Positions 28,025 through 37,482 are shown, numbered from the stretch's first letter. The stretch: DNA of 64,000 nucleotides from Micrococcus sp. (GCA_029961105.1 JASBVO010000010.1:1-64000), one strand, 5' to 3'. A program made the numbers and translations. Notes: generated from the letters alone by a model not told the origin.

Positions 28025-30529
28025 TCAGGACCGCAGCTTCTCCATTGCCGGGTCCACGAGCGGCTCCTCGGCGATGGTGGCCTGGACCTCGCGGTCGAAG
28101 GTGCGGACGGTGACCGTGTCCCCGGGGACCAGGTCCTCCGGCACCCAGGCCAGGGCGATGGGCCGGTGCACGGTGTACCCGTAGTCGGCGCTGGTCACGA
28201 AGCCGGCCGGGGCGCCGTCCACCAGGACCGGCTCGTGCCGCCCGGTCAGGACCGTGGTGCCGTCGTCCACGGTGAGGCAGCGCAGGGTCCGGCCCCGGCC
28301 GGACCCGGCCAGGCCGGTCTTCTGGGCCAGGGCCCGGGCGCCCACGTAGTCGACCTTGTCCTTCTTGACGGCGAAGCCCAGGCCTGCCTGGTCGGGGTAG
28401 TGCCCGGTGTGCATGTCCGTCCCCCAGGACCGGTATCCCTTCTCCAGGCGCAGGCTGTTGAACGCGCCGCGTCCGGCGGCGATGATCCCGCGCGGGGCGC
28501 CGGCCTCCCAGAGGGTGTCCCACAACCGTGCGCCGTCCTCGGCGGCGGCGTAGATCTCCCAGCCCAGCTCCCCCACGTAGGAGAGCCGGAGCAGGCGGAC
28601 CGGGATGCCGGCGATCTCGGTCTCGACACCCTGGAAGTACTTCAGGCCGTCGTTGGTGAGGTCCTGGTCCGTCAGCGGCTGGAGCACCGTGCGCGCGTTG
28701 GGTCCCCACAGGCCGATGCAGCACGTGGTGTCGGTGATGTCCTCGACCGAGACCGGGCACTCGGGGTGCGCCTCGGTGAACTTCCGGGCCTGAACGGCGA
28801 GGTAGTTCGCGTCGATACCCCCGTTGATGCCGGCCATGAACCGCTCAGGCCCGAGGCGGGCCACGGTGATGTCGCTGCGGATGCCGCCGGCCTCGTCCAG
28901 CATCAGCGTGTAGGCCACGGCACCGATCTTGCGCCGCATGTTGCCGGTGGTCAGCCGGTCCAGGAAGGACTCGGCGCCCGGGCCCGTGATGTCCACCCGG
29001 CGCAGGGCGGTCATGTCGTACATCGCGACGTTGGTCCGGGTGGCGTGGGCCTCTGCCGCGCTGATGGGCGAGGAGTACTGGCCGGACCACGCGTCCCGCT
29101 GCGGCGGGACCCACTCCTGCGGCAGGTCCTCGAGCAGGGAGGCGTTCGCCTCGTACCACTGCGGGCGCTCCCAGCCGGCGGCCTCGAGGAAGAAGGCCCC
29201 TAGGTCCTGCTGCCGCTCGAAGAACGGCGAGAGCCGAAGGTTCCGCGGGGAGACTTTGGGCTGCAGCGGATGCTTGATGTGGTAGACCTCGACGAAGCTC
29301 TGGGCGGAGGTCTCCTGGATGTAGTCCCGCTCCAGCTGGACCTTCTCGAAGCGGTGCAGGTCCATCTCCCGCAGGTCCGAGTCGCTGTGCCCGTCCACGA
29401 GCACCTGGGCCAGGGCCCGGGCCACGCCGGCCGAATGGGTGACCCAGACCGCCTCGGCCACGTACAGGCCGGCCACGTTCGAGGCCTCGCCCACCAGCGA
29501 GTTGCCGTCCGGGGTGAAGGAGAAGATGCCGTTGAAGGCGTCCTCCACGGTGGTCTGCGCCAGTTCCGGAAGCAGCCGCCGGCTGTCGTTCCAGGCGGGC
29601 GCGAAGTCCTCCGGGGTGAACTCGAGCCGGGACGGCATCCGGTCGTTCTCGACGTCGACCTCCTGTGGCATGTCCTCGTAGCGCGCCGGCATGGGGCGGT
29701 GTCCGTAGGAGCCGATGCCGATGCGGGACCCGTGCTGGCGGAAGTAGAGGTTGTCCTCCTGCAGGCGCAGGATGGGCAACCGGGCATTGTTGCCCGTGCC
29801 CACGGCCTGCTCGGCCTCGCCCCGGAGCGAGGGCAGTGAGGTGGTCCGGACGTACTGGTGGGCCATCGGCACCAGGGGAATGGTCATCCCGGCCATCTCC
29901 CCCAGCTCCGGGCCCCAGAAGCCGCCGGCGCAGATCACGATGTCCGCGGGAACGACCTCGTCCCCGCACCGCACTCCGGTGACCCGTCCGGCGGCCTCCT
30001 CGATCCCGGTGACCAGGGTGTTCTCGCGGAACACCGCCCCGCGAGCCTCGGCCCGCCGGCGCAGCAGTTCCACCGCCAGCAGGGACGAGGCCAGCCCGTC
30101 CGTGGGCACGTACAGTCCGCCCAGCAGCAGGCTCTCGTCCACCAGCGGATGCAGGCGCTTGGCCTCCTCGGGCCCCACGACGCGCGAATCCACCCCCCAG
30201 CAGGCGTTGAAGTTGTTGCGGCGGTGCAGTTCCGCCAGCCGCTCCGGGGTGGTGGCGACCTCCAGTCCGCCGACCGGGTTGAACGCCGCGGCCCCGTCCT
30301 TGACCAGACCCTGGAGTTTTGTGCCGGTGTAGGCGGCCAGCTCCGAGAGCAGCTCCGAGGGTGAGGATTGGAAGACCAGTCCGGGAGCGTGCGAGGTGGA
30401 GCCGCCCGTGTGCGGGATGGGCCCGCGGTCCAGGACGGTGAGGTCCGTCCAGCCCCTGGTGGTGAGTTCATCGGCCAGGTTGGCCCCGACGATGCCGGCT
30501 CCAATCACGACGACGCGCGGAGATTCCAT
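28025..30529 (-). CDS. Dimethylglycine oxidase (FAD/THF, DMGO)
   Basis: An 834-residue two-domain enzyme, full-length compared with the Arthrobacter globiformis oxidase (about 830). The N-terminal FAD oxidoreductase domain opens with VVVIGAGIVGANLADELTTRG and has GGSTSHAPGLVFQ and GGLYVPTDGLA. From about residue 425 come the GcvT-like folate domains (DMTALRRVDITGPGAESFLDRL, LRLSYVGELGWEIY, LEKGYRSWGTDM). Dimethylglycine is oxidised to sarcosine with H2O2, the methyl leaving as formaldehyde or methylene-THF. The ATG at 30529 is preferred to the TTG at 30541, which directly abuts the GAAGGA site. Confidence 0.9.
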   Translation of the reverse strand: MESPRVVVIGAGIVGANLADELTTRGWTDLTVLDRGPIPHTGGSTSHAPGLVFQSSPSELLSELAAYTGTKLQGLVKDGAAAFNPVGGLEVATTPERLAELHRRNNFNACWGVDSRVVGPEEAKRLHPLVDESLLLGGLYVPTDGLASSLLAVELLRRRAEARGAVFRENTLVTGIEEAAGRVTGVRCGDEVVPADIVICAGGFWGPELGEMAGMTIPLVPMAHQYVRTTSLPSLRGEAEQAVGTGNNARLPILRLQEDNLYFRQHGSRIGIGSYGHRPMPARYEDMPQEVDVENDRMPSRLEFTPEDFAPAWNDSRRLLPELAQTTVEDAFNGIFSFTPDGNSLVGEASNVAGLYVAEAVWVTHSAGVARALAQVLVDGHSDSDLREMDLHRFEKVQLERDYIQETSAQSFVEVYHIKHPLQPKVSPRNLRLSPFFERQQDLGAFFLEAAGWERPQWYEANASLLEDLPQEWVPPQRDAWSGQYSSPISAAEAHATRTNVAMYDMTALRRVDITGPGAESFLDRLTTGNMRRKIGAVAYTLMLDEAGGIRSDITVARLGPERFMAGINGGIDANYLAVQARKFTEAHPECPVSVEDITDTTCCIGLWGPNARTVLQPLTDQDLTNDGLKYFQGVETEIAGIPVRLLRLSYVGELGWEIYAAAEDGARLWDTLWEAGAPRGIIAAGRGAFNSLRLEKGYRSWGTDMHTGHYPDQAGLGFAVKKDKVDYVGARALAQKTGLAGSGRGRTLRCLTVDDGTTVLTGRHEPVLVDGAPAGFVTSADYGYTVHRPIALAWVPEDLVPGDTVTVRTFDREVQATIAEEPLVDPAMEKLRS

Positions 30530-30564
30530 GGTGGTGTCCAATCCTTCGGTCCCCGGGTCGGGGA

Positions 30565-30717
30565 GTCATACACAAGTCGTATATGAGTAACGTAGTGACC
30601 TGCCTCACGCTGCGTCAAGGGTCAAAATCCATGGCCCCACCTCTTGCGCCCCGGTGTGATGTAGGTTACGTTCTTCGGCATCCGTCATATATGTCTTGCA
30701 TGTGACTCTCATATGAG
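30565..30717. promoter_or_regulatory. Divergent control region with paired operator-like palindromes
   Basis: AT-rich region between the oxidase gene and the MFS gene. Element A (30565-30588) and element B (30684-30706) are inverted copies of one 24-nt pattern (17 of 24 positions agree), each an imperfect palindrome with TCATATA-type arms. A perfect 10-bp palindrome CTCATATGAG is at 30708-30717. For the oxidase gene, -35 TTGACG (30618-30613) and -10 TACGTT (30594-30589) are 18 nt apart, with element A directly downstream. For the MFS gene, TATATG inside B could be the -10. The nearby GntR protein is the obvious candidate ligand. Confidence 0.55.
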
Positions 30718-30782
30718 AAGGCGGATGCCCGGCCTTCCAGAGCCGGAAGACACGATCCCTCCTCTGACCGAGAGGCCATTCC

Positions 30783-32108
30783 ATGATCGAAGCCGGCCCC
30801 GGCGCCGTCTCATCTCCAGCTCCCGTCCGGGGAGCCGTTCCCCTTGATGAGGCCCCGTTCAAGCCCATCCACGCCTTGGCCACGGCCTGCGTGCTGGGCG
30901 GGGCCTTCGTCGACGGCTACATCTTGGGCATCGTCGGCCCCGGCATTGCCCTGGGCCAGTCGGAGCTCCAGCTCGGTCCGCTCAGCCAGGGGCTGATCGC
31001 ATCCAGCGCCCTGATCGGGGTTTTCATCGGCGGGCTCATCTTCGGGACCCTGGCCGACCGTTTCGGACGCCGACCGGTGTTCTTCTGGAACCTGCTGGCC
31101 TTCGTGCTCCTCTCCCTGCTCCAGCTGGTGACGGTGGGCGTCTGGGACCTGGTGGTGATCCGACTCGCCCTGGGACTGGCCATCGGCGTGGAGTATGCGG
31201 TCGGCACCGCCGTGCTGGCGGAGTTCTCCAAGAGAAAAGGCCGGGGGATCATCCTGGGCAACTTCGCCGTGTGGTGGATGATCGGCTTCGTCGTCGCCTT
31301 CCTCGTGGGCCTGTACTGGGAGGGGGAGAACTGGCGCCTGCTGCTGGCCACCAGTGCGGTGCCGGCCCTGATCGTCTTCCTGCTGCGGACCCGTCTTCCC
31401 GAGACCCCCATGTGGCTCAAGGCCAAGGGACGGGAGGCGGAAGCAGAAGCGGTCGTGGCCAAGCACTTCGGCGCGGAGTACGCGATCCCCGAGGTGGTCC
31501 TGAACCGCAAGAACCCCAGCGTGCGCGAACTCTTCACCCGAGCCACCTGGCGCCCGCACCTGTACTCGGGCCTGTTCTGGTTCTGCCAGGTGGGCCCGTT
31601 CTTCGCCATCTTCACCTTCCTGACACCGGTCTTCGAGGGCCTGGGCATCCAGAATGACACTTCCCTGGAAGTAGGGCTCAACCTCGTCCAGTTGCTGGGC
31701 GCGGGTTTTGGCCTGCTCCTGCTCCACTGGCTGAGCCGCCGCGGATTCGTCATCGTCACCTTCGCCGTCATCCTCGTCACCCTGCTGACCCTGGGTCTGG
31801 TGCCTGCCGCGAACCTGTGGCTGACGGTCGCGCTGTTCGGCGTCTACCTGTTCATGGCTCCGGCCGCGAACAACATCCAGTACGTCTACCCCAGCGAGAT
31901 CTTCGATACCCACGTCCGCGGCACCGGCGTAGGCTTCTCCGCGGCCTTCTCCCGCATTTCCGCCGCCGGGGCCACCTACCTGTTCCCCTGGCTCATGACG
32001 GAGCTGGGCACGTCGACGACGATGCTGATCGTGGCGGTCTTCCCGCTGGTAGGCCTCGTGGCCTCCATCGCCTGGGCGCCCGAGACCAAGGAAAAGTCCC
32101 TCGAATGA
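30783..32108 (+). CDS. MFS transporter
   Basis: A 441-residue major facilitator of twelve membrane helices. It has FVDGYILGIVGPGIAL in helix 1, the loop 2-3 motif GTLADRFGRRPVF, RLALGLAIGVEYAVG in helix 4, and LPETPMWLKAKGRE before the central loop. The sequence is of the metabolite:H+ symporter type. The substrate is unknown; its divergent position opposite dimethylglycine oxidase suggests a betaine-pathway compound (dimethylglycine, sarcosine or choline), an inference only. Confidence 0.85.
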   Translation: MIEAGPGAVSSPAPVRGAVPLDEAPFKPIHALATACVLGGAFVDGYILGIVGPGIALGQSELQLGPLSQGLIASSALIGVFIGGLIFGTLADRFGRRPVFFWNLLAFVLLSLLQLVTVGVWDLVVIRLALGLAIGVEYAVGTAVLAEFSKRKGRGIILGNFAVWWMIGFVVAFLVGLYWEGENWRLLLATSAVPALIVFLLRTRLPETPMWLKAKGREAEAEAVVAKHFGAEYAIPEVVLNRKNPSVRELFTRATWRPHLYSGLFWFCQVGPFFAIFTFLTPVFEGLGIQNDTSLEVGLNLVQLLGAGFGLLLLHWLSRRGFVIVTFAVILVTLLTLGLVPAANLWLTVALFGVYLFMAPAANNIQYVYPSEIFDTHVRGTGVGFSAAFSRISAAGATYLFPWLMTELGTSTTMLIVAVFPLVGLVASIAWAPETKEKSLE

Positions 32109-32275
32109 GCACTCCGTTATCCATGACCCAGATTCCGTCCTCCCCCGGGACGCCACCGAAGTTCCCCGAGGATCGACGCGGTGACATCTCGACGGGGCCA
32201 CGGACGTTGTCCCGGAGGTCGGCCCCGCCTCTCCTAGGCTCTATCCCAACCGTGGAGACCGCCCAAGGAGCGTCG

Positions 32276-32929
32276 ATGCATACCGTCGAGAGATCACCCA
32301 AGCGCACCACCCTGGCCGAGCGCGCGTATCAGGAGATTCGCACTCGGATCATCGACAATCGGCTCGCCCCCGGGGCGCCCCTCGACGAGGAAGCACTGAT
32401 GACCGAGCTGTCCATCGGTCGCACGCCCTTGCGCGAGGCCGTCAAGAGACTGGAATCGGAACGACTGCTGACCATCTATTCGCATCGCGGAACCTTCGTC
32501 CCGGAGGTGACCATCCGCGACCTGCGGGAGATCTCCGACGCCCGCAGGCTGCTCGAGGGCTACGCCGCTCGACGGGCCGCGCTGTCCGCCACCGAGGCGG
32601 ACCGGAGGGCTCTCAGGGCCTGCCTGCAGGAGCTGCAGTCCCTGGAGTCGAGGATCGCCTCCGACCTCATCCAGGTTGATGCGCGGATCCACGAGTCGAT
32701 CTACCGTGCGATGGGCAACCGCTACATCGAGGAGAGCCTGATCCAGTACTTCTCGCTGTCGATGCGCATGTGGAACCACGTCCTGCCCCGCCTGGGCACC
32801 ATGGAACCCCACGTGCAGGAGCACGTCGACCTGCTCCAGGCCGTCCTCGAGGGGGATGCGCAGGAAGCAGAGCGCCTCGCCGTGGATCACGTGAGCCATT
32901 TCGAGGACCTGGTCGTCGCAGCCCTCTGA
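32276..32929 (+). CDS. GntR-family regulator (FCD/FadR-type)
   Basis: A 217-residue regulator. The N-terminal winged helix has LAERAYQEIRTRIIDNRLAPGAPLDEEALMTELSIGRTPLREAVKRLESERLL, and the C-terminal all-helical FCD ligand domain follows (ISDARRLLEGYAA, the metal-type D..H pair in VDARIHESIYRAMGN, and HVDLLQAVLEGDAQEAERLAVDHV). The ATG has AAGGAG 5 nt upstream. Its position between the MFS and PurU genes makes it the likely regulator of the betaine/dimethylglycine genes; the ligand is unknown. Confidence 0.88.
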   Translation: MHTVERSPKRTTLAERAYQEIRTRIIDNRLAPGAPLDEEALMTELSIGRTPLREAVKRLESERLLTIYSHRGTFVPEVTIRDLREISDARRLLEGYAARRAALSATEADRRALRACLQELQSLESRIASDLIQVDARIHESIYRAMGNRYIEESLIQYFSLSMRMWNHVLPRLGTMEPHVQEHVDLLQAVLEGDAQEAERLAVDHVSHFEDLVVAAL

Positions 32930-33017
32930 GGCCCCCTGAGCTTCGCCCCTCCCTGTACCACCCCCACCAGATACCGGAAGCGCCCCGGCTTCCCCCACGA
33001 GTAAGGTGACACGCCCC

Positions 33018-33935
33018 ATGACCACCACCCCGACCTCCACGGTTCCCGAGGCCCTGCTCTCCGGGAAGCGATCCTCCTCCACCGGCCTGGTGCTGACCTT
33101 GTCCTGCACCAACCAGAAGGGCATCGTGCATGCCGTCTCCGGTGCCCTGCTGGGGGTGGACGCGTACATCACCTCCTCCCAGCAGTTCGACTCCCCCGAC
33201 ACCGGCAGCTTCTTCATGCGCGTCGAGTTCACCACCGATGCCGCGCTCACCGACGTCCAGGACGCCTTGGCGCCGATCAGGGACCGGTTCACGATGGACC
33301 TGAACCTGCACGAGGCGAAGACCAAGACCCGCACCCTGGTCATGTGCTCCAAGGACGGGCGCACCCTCAACGACCTGCTCTTCCAGCAGCGCGCCGGCAC
33401 CCTGCCCATCGACATCCCGGTCATCGTCTCCAACCACCTCGAACTGCAGCCGATGGCCTACTTCTACGGCATCCCCTTCGTGCACGTCCCGGTCACCCGC
33501 CGCGAGGACGGCAGCGACAACAAGGCCGAGGCCGAAGCCCGCCTGTTGGACCTGGTCGCCGAGCACGACATCGAACTGGTGGTGCTGGCCCGCTACATGC
33601 AGGTCCTCTCCGACGACCTGTGCCGCACGCTCGGGGGCAAGGCCATCAACATCCACCACTCCTTCCTGCCCTCCTTCAAGGGCGCCCGCCCCTACCACCA
33701 GGCCCACGAACGCGGCGTCAAGCTCATCGGCGCCACCGCCCACTACGTCACCCCGGACCTGGACGAGGGCCCGATCATCGCCCAGCAGGTCCAGCCCGTC
33801 ACCCACGCCCAGTCCGCCCGCGACTTCGTCAACATGGGCCGCGAGGTCGAGGGCTCCACCCTGTGCCGGGCCGTGCGCTGGCACGCCGAGCACCGCGTCC
33901 TACTCGACGGCAACCGCACCGTCGTCTTCGACTGA
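33018..33935 (+). CDS. purU: Formyltetrahydrofolate deformylase
   Basis: A 305-residue PurU. An N-terminal ACT-like domain (LVLTLSCTNQKGIVHAVSGALL) precedes a formyltransferase fold with the active-site segments INIHHSFLPSFKGARPYHQA and GATAHYVTPDLDEGPII, carrying the Asn, His and Asp typical of formyl-THF enzymes. It hydrolyses 10-formyl-THF to formate and THF, recycling the folate loaded by dimethylglycine oxidase and FolD. The ATG at 33018 is preferred over the in-frame GTG at 33006. Confidence 0.93.
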   Translation: MTTTPTSTVPEALLSGKRSSSTGLVLTLSCTNQKGIVHAVSGALLGVDAYITSSQQFDSPDTGSFFMRVEFTTDAALTDVQDALAPIRDRFTMDLNLHEAKTKTRTLVMCSKDGRTLNDLLFQQRAGTLPIDIPVIVSNHLELQPMAYFYGIPFVHVPVTRREDGSDNKAEAEARLLDLVAEHDIELVVLARYMQVLSDDLCRTLGGKAINIHHSFLPSFKGARPYHQAHERGVKLIGATAHYVTPDLDEGPIIAQQVQPVTHAQSARDFVNMGREVEGSTLCRAVRWHAEHRVLLDGNRTVVFD

Positions 33936-34113
33936 CCACAAGAGACCGGACAGGCGCGTCAGGTGATCAACGTCGATGCGTGCCCAGCACCACTCGTCAA
34001 CGGCAACAGCACGATCATCGCGTCGGACGAAGCCCCGGCCTTCCTCCCGGCCTGACTCCCGGGGGCCGTGTATAGCCGCCAGGACCATGCCTCACCGAGT
34101 AAAGGACCCACGC

Positions 34114-36132
34114 ATGGCTTTGAAGAATTACCCACAATCCCCTACACCCGATGAGCTGCATGCTGACAACGGCGTGGTGGAGGCTCCGCGTGACGAACCA
34201 GGAAGTGGAGAGAAGAGCAAGGCAATCATCGATGCCTCCGGCGCAGTAGACGGAAACCCCGCCGTCCTCGATCCGGAGGAAGGAAGCGCACCCCCCGTGC
34301 CGGACGTCGAGTACGAGCAGATCCTCGAAGAGCTGCGTCATGCCGAAACCGAGCAGGCAGTCGCGGAACGCCGGAACCACAAGCTCATTCTCGACAAGGT
34401 CACGTTCGGGACCACGGGCGTCATCGCCATTGCCTTCGTGATCTGGGGTTTCGTGGGGCGCGACAGCCTGGCCGAGACCTCCACGGGCGCACTCAACTGG
34501 GTCATGGAGTACACGGGATGGTTGTTCATGCTCCTGGCCTCGCTCTTCGTGGTCTTCGTCCTATGGCTGGCCCTGGGCAAGTTCGGCAACATCCCGCTGG
34601 GCAAGGATGGCGAGAAACCCGAATTCCGGACTGTCTCGTGGGTCGCGATGATGTTCGCCGCCGGGATGGGCATCGGGCTGATGTTCTACGGAGTGGCCGA
34701 ACCGCTCTACCACTACATCTCTCCGCCGCCCGGCACCGTGGACGGACGGACCCCCGAAGCCGTCCAGACTGCCATGGCAACCTCGATCTTCCACTGGACC
34801 CTGCACCCCTGGGCCATGTATGCAGTGGTCGGCATCGCCATGGCCTACGGCGCCTACCGCCTGGGTCGCAGGCAACTGATCTCCGTCGCCTTCACGTCGC
34901 TCTTCGGCGTCAGGACGGTCGAAGGGCCGATCGGGAAGTTCATCAACATCCTGGCCATCTTCGCCACCTTGTTCGGTACCGCTGCTTCGCTGGGCCTGGG
35001 TGCCCTGCAAATCGGCAGCGGCATGACCTCCAACGGCTGGTTCGGTGAAATCGGCACACCCGTGCTCGTGGTGATCGTCGCCATCCTGACCTTGTGCTTC
35101 GTCGCTTCGGCCGTCTCTGGCATCAGCCGAGGCATCCAGTGGCTCTCCAACATCAACATGGTCCTGGCCGTCGTCCTTGCCCTGGTCGTCTTCATCGCCG
35201 GACCCGCCCTGTTCATCCTCAACCTGATTCCCTCCGCGGTCGGGGACTACGCCCGCGACCTGGCCGAGATGTCATCCCGGACCGAAGCGGTCGGCGATGA
35301 GGCCCTGCGTAGCTGGATGACCAGTTGGACGATCTTCTACTGGGCCTGGTGGATCTCCTGGACGCCGTTCGTAGGACTTTTCATCGCCCGCATCAGCCGC
35401 GGCCGGACCATCCGCCAATTCGTCACCGGTGTGCTGCTGGTGCCCAGCGTCGTCAGCGTGATCTGGTTTGCCGTCTTCGGAGGCGCCGCCTTCCACGTCC
35501 AGCAGGAAGCCGACCAGGCGAATGCCCCCGGCCTGGTCACCATGGTCGACGGGACTCCGTCCGTCAACTTCGACGGAGCACTCTTCGACCTCGTCAAGAA
35601 CCTCAGCATGCCTGACTGGGCTACCACTGCCGTGATCGTGCTGGCCATGGTCCTGGTCGCCATCTTCTTCATCACGGGCGCCGACGCCGCCTCCATCGTG
35701 ATGGGATCGCTCAGCTCCAACGGCGCCGAGCACCCCCGCCGCGGAGTGGTCGTCTTCTGGGGCTGCCTCACCGGTGCCGTGGCGGCGGTCATGTTGCTGG
35801 CCGGCGGCGATGAACCTTCAGAGGCCTTGGCCGGCCTGCAACGAATCACCATCGTGGCAGCGCTGCCCTTCGTCATCGTCATGATGTTGCTCTGCTTCGC
35901 CCTCACCAAGGACCTGCGTCGCGACCCCTTCTCCCTGCGGCGTCGCCTGGCCACATCCGTCGTGGAGCGAGCCATACGCTCTGGCGTGGAGCAACACGGT
36001 GGCGCGCAGTTCGACCTCGTGACCAAGCACGACTGCGCCGAAACGTGCCCCGACTCGGCATGTCCCGGAGGGACTCCGACGGGGAGCATCCCCACCGTCC
36101 CGCCCCAGCATCCGGACCCGGGCAGTAGATAG
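34114..36132 (+). CDS. BCCT-family glycine betaine transporter
   Basis: A 672-residue secondary transporter with twelve membrane helices. The glycine-rich helix AAGMGIGLMFYGVAEPLYHYISPP and the aromatic substrate-box segment FHWTLHPWAMYAVVG agree with Na+-coupled betaine carriers, and IFYWAWWISWTPFVGLFIARISRGRT is the BCCT signature. The first 90 or so residues are an acidic cytoplasmic extension; the C-terminus has an unusual Cys-rich tail (KHDCAETCPDSACPGG). The ATG at 34114 has AAAGGA 7 nt upstream. It should supply betaine to the monooxygenase encoded downstream. Confidence 0.92.
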   Translation: MALKNYPQSPTPDELHADNGVVEAPRDEPGSGEKSKAIIDASGAVDGNPAVLDPEEGSAPPVPDVEYEQILEELRHAETEQAVAERRNHKLILDKVTFGTTGVIAIAFVIWGFVGRDSLAETSTGALNWVMEYTGWLFMLLASLFVVFVLWLALGKFGNIPLGKDGEKPEFRTVSWVAMMFAAGMGIGLMFYGVAEPLYHYISPPPGTVDGRTPEAVQTAMATSIFHWTLHPWAMYAVVGIAMAYGAYRLGRRQLISVAFTSLFGVRTVEGPIGKFINILAIFATLFGTAASLGLGALQIGSGMTSNGWFGEIGTPVLVVIVAILTLCFVASAVSGISRGIQWLSNINMVLAVVLALVVFIAGPALFILNLIPSAVGDYARDLAEMSSRTEAVGDEALRSWMTSWTIFYWAWWISWTPFVGLFIARISRGRTIRQFVTGVLLVPSVVSVIWFAVFGGAAFHVQQEADQANAPGLVTMVDGTPSVNFDGALFDLVKNLSMPDWATTAVIVLAMVLVAIFFITGADAASIVMGSLSSNGAEHPRRGVVVFWGCLTGAVAAVMLLAGGDEPSEALAGLQRITIVAALPFVIVMMLLCFALTKDLRRDPFSLRRRLATSVVERAIRSGVEQHGGAQFDLVTKHDCAETCPDSACPGGTPTGSIPTVPPQHPDPGSR

Positions 36133-36185
36133 CTGCGCACCCCGAGCAGCAATCCACCTAGGCGGCACGCGGCGTATCCCGACCC

Positions 36186-36389
36186 GTGCCGCCGAGGCAC
36201 ACCCACCTCCAGCGCGTAACGAAGGCCCAGGCCGTCCCTGACCTCTCCACCACCTGGCAACCCGGCTCAGCGACGGTGAACTGCGTGCGGCGCGGGCTGG
36301 TCTGGTCGCGGTGCCCGGCGGGCTCGGCGAGGCCCTGGCCTTCGAGTCGGTCCAGGAGCGGGGACAGCGTCCCGCCTCGTCAGGTGATG
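36186..36389 (+). other. Intergenic stretch with a possible gene remnant
   Basis: The 257 nt between the BCCT gene and the LysR gene hold no intact gene. One plus frame reads LSDGELRAARAGLVAVPGGL and on to about 36390, with the cadence of a small regulator N-terminus (MarR-like), but without an in-frame start or continuation. A decayed fragment or chance. Confidence 0.2.
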
Positions 36390-37322
36390 TCAGAGATCGT
36401 CTTCGGGTCGGCCGGCGAGGATCCGCTGGGCGCTGACCTGCAGGATGCCGAGTGACTCCTGGATCAGGGGCGATGTGATGCTGCCCCTGCGTACCGCGGC
36501 AACGATGCGACGCGCAGGCTTCCGCTTGCCGGTAAGGCGCAGCCGAACCACGTTCTCGGCACCATGCAGGGGCGCCAGTCGCGGCAGCAGGCCCACGCCT
36601 AGCCCCGCACCGACGAAGGCGATCTGGGTTTCCCATTCAACGGCCTCGTGGGCGATCCGCGGCGTCACCCCGACTGCCCTGAACGCCGCGGTGAACAGGG
36701 AATGGTAGATGGAACCGGGGGCCTCGGTGATCCAGGGTTCCGACGCCAGCTCTTCGAGCGTCACCGTTCCCCGCGATGCCAACGGATGGTCGGCGGGGAT
36801 GATCACGTCCAGGGGATCGTCGAGCAGCACGGTCTGCTCGAAGCGCGGATCGTCCTCGACATAGGTGTCGGACTGCATGGCGACCATGACCGCGAGGTCG
36901 ATTCGCTCGGCAACCAACAAGTCGAAGCAGCGGGCCGGATGGGCCTCGAGGACCTGTACCTCCACCAGGGGGTGTGTTGAGCGCAAGGTGGCGGCCAGCG
37001 GCGCGAGCAACTGGGCGGCCGCCGTGGAGAATCCGCCGAGGCCGAAGTGGGACGGCATCTGGTCGCCGGCCTCCATGGCCGCGGTGCGCAGGCTCTCCCA
37101 TTCCGCGATGAGGGCGTCGGAGCCCGTCACGAGAAATCGACCCGTGGCGGTCAGTCGCACGCCCCGGCCATCCTTCGTCAGCAGCTGCATTCCCAGTGCG
37201 TGCTGGAGTCCCCTCAGTTGCGCAGAGACGGCGGAGGGGGAGTACCCCAGGAGGTCCGCGGTGGCGCCAACGGTGCCGCACCGGGCAAACGCCCGAAGCG
37301 TCATGAGCCGTGGATCGATCAT
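36390..37322 (-). CDS. LysR-family transcriptional regulator
   Basis: A 310-residue LysR protein. The N-terminal helix-turn-helix (LMTLRAFARCGTVGATADLLGYSPSAVSAQLRGLQ) is followed by a periplasmic-binding-protein-like effector domain (VQVLEAHPARCFDLLVAERIDLAVM, GVTPRIAHEAVEWETQIAFVGAGLGVGLLPRL). It is divergent from gbcA and probably controls it; effector unknown. The ATG at 37322 is chosen, as the in-frame extension to 37412 is basic and unlike the family. Confidence 0.9.
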   Translation of the reverse strand: MIDPRLMTLRAFARCGTVGATADLLGYSPSAVSAQLRGLQHALGMQLLTKDGRGVRLTATGRFLVTGSDALIAEWESLRTAAMEAGDQMPSHFGLGGFSTAAAQLLAPLAATLRSTHPLVEVQVLEAHPARCFDLLVAERIDLAVMVAMQSDTYVEDDPRFEQTVLLDDPLDVIIPADHPLASRGTVTLEELASEPWITEAPGSIYHSLFTAAFRAVGVTPRIAHEAVEWETQIAFVGAGLGVGLLPRLAPLHGAENVVRLRLTGKRKPARRIVAAVRRGSITSPLIQESLGILQVSAQRILAGRPEDDL

Positions 37323-37325
37323 GCA

Positions 37326-37344
37326 GATATTGTGCACGGATATC
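37326..37344. promoter_or_regulatory. Candidate LysR operator
   Basis: GATATTGTGCACGGATATC: 5-bp perfect arms (GATAT/ATATC) around TGTGCACGG, matching the T-N11-A style of LysR boxes. It touches the LysR start codon in the 160-nt region shared with gbcA, a good site for autoregulation and activation of gbcA. Confidence 0.5.
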
Positions 37345-37482
37345 TCTCGAATGTTGCGCTTTTTCCGCAGGGCCGTTGTGGCTAATCTCACATTCATACC
37401 CCTTTCGACCACACCGGTGGCCCACCAGCTCCGGGGTCCCTACGCCTCACACAGTGACCGACCCCCTCCCGGGAGGAAACCC

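Noticed and set aside
33936-34113. Short open frame between purU and the BCCT gene (about 29 codons from a GTG near 33963)
   Set aside because: No ribosome site, no recognisable sequence, and no repeat of the pattern; more likely leader sequence of the BCCT gene.
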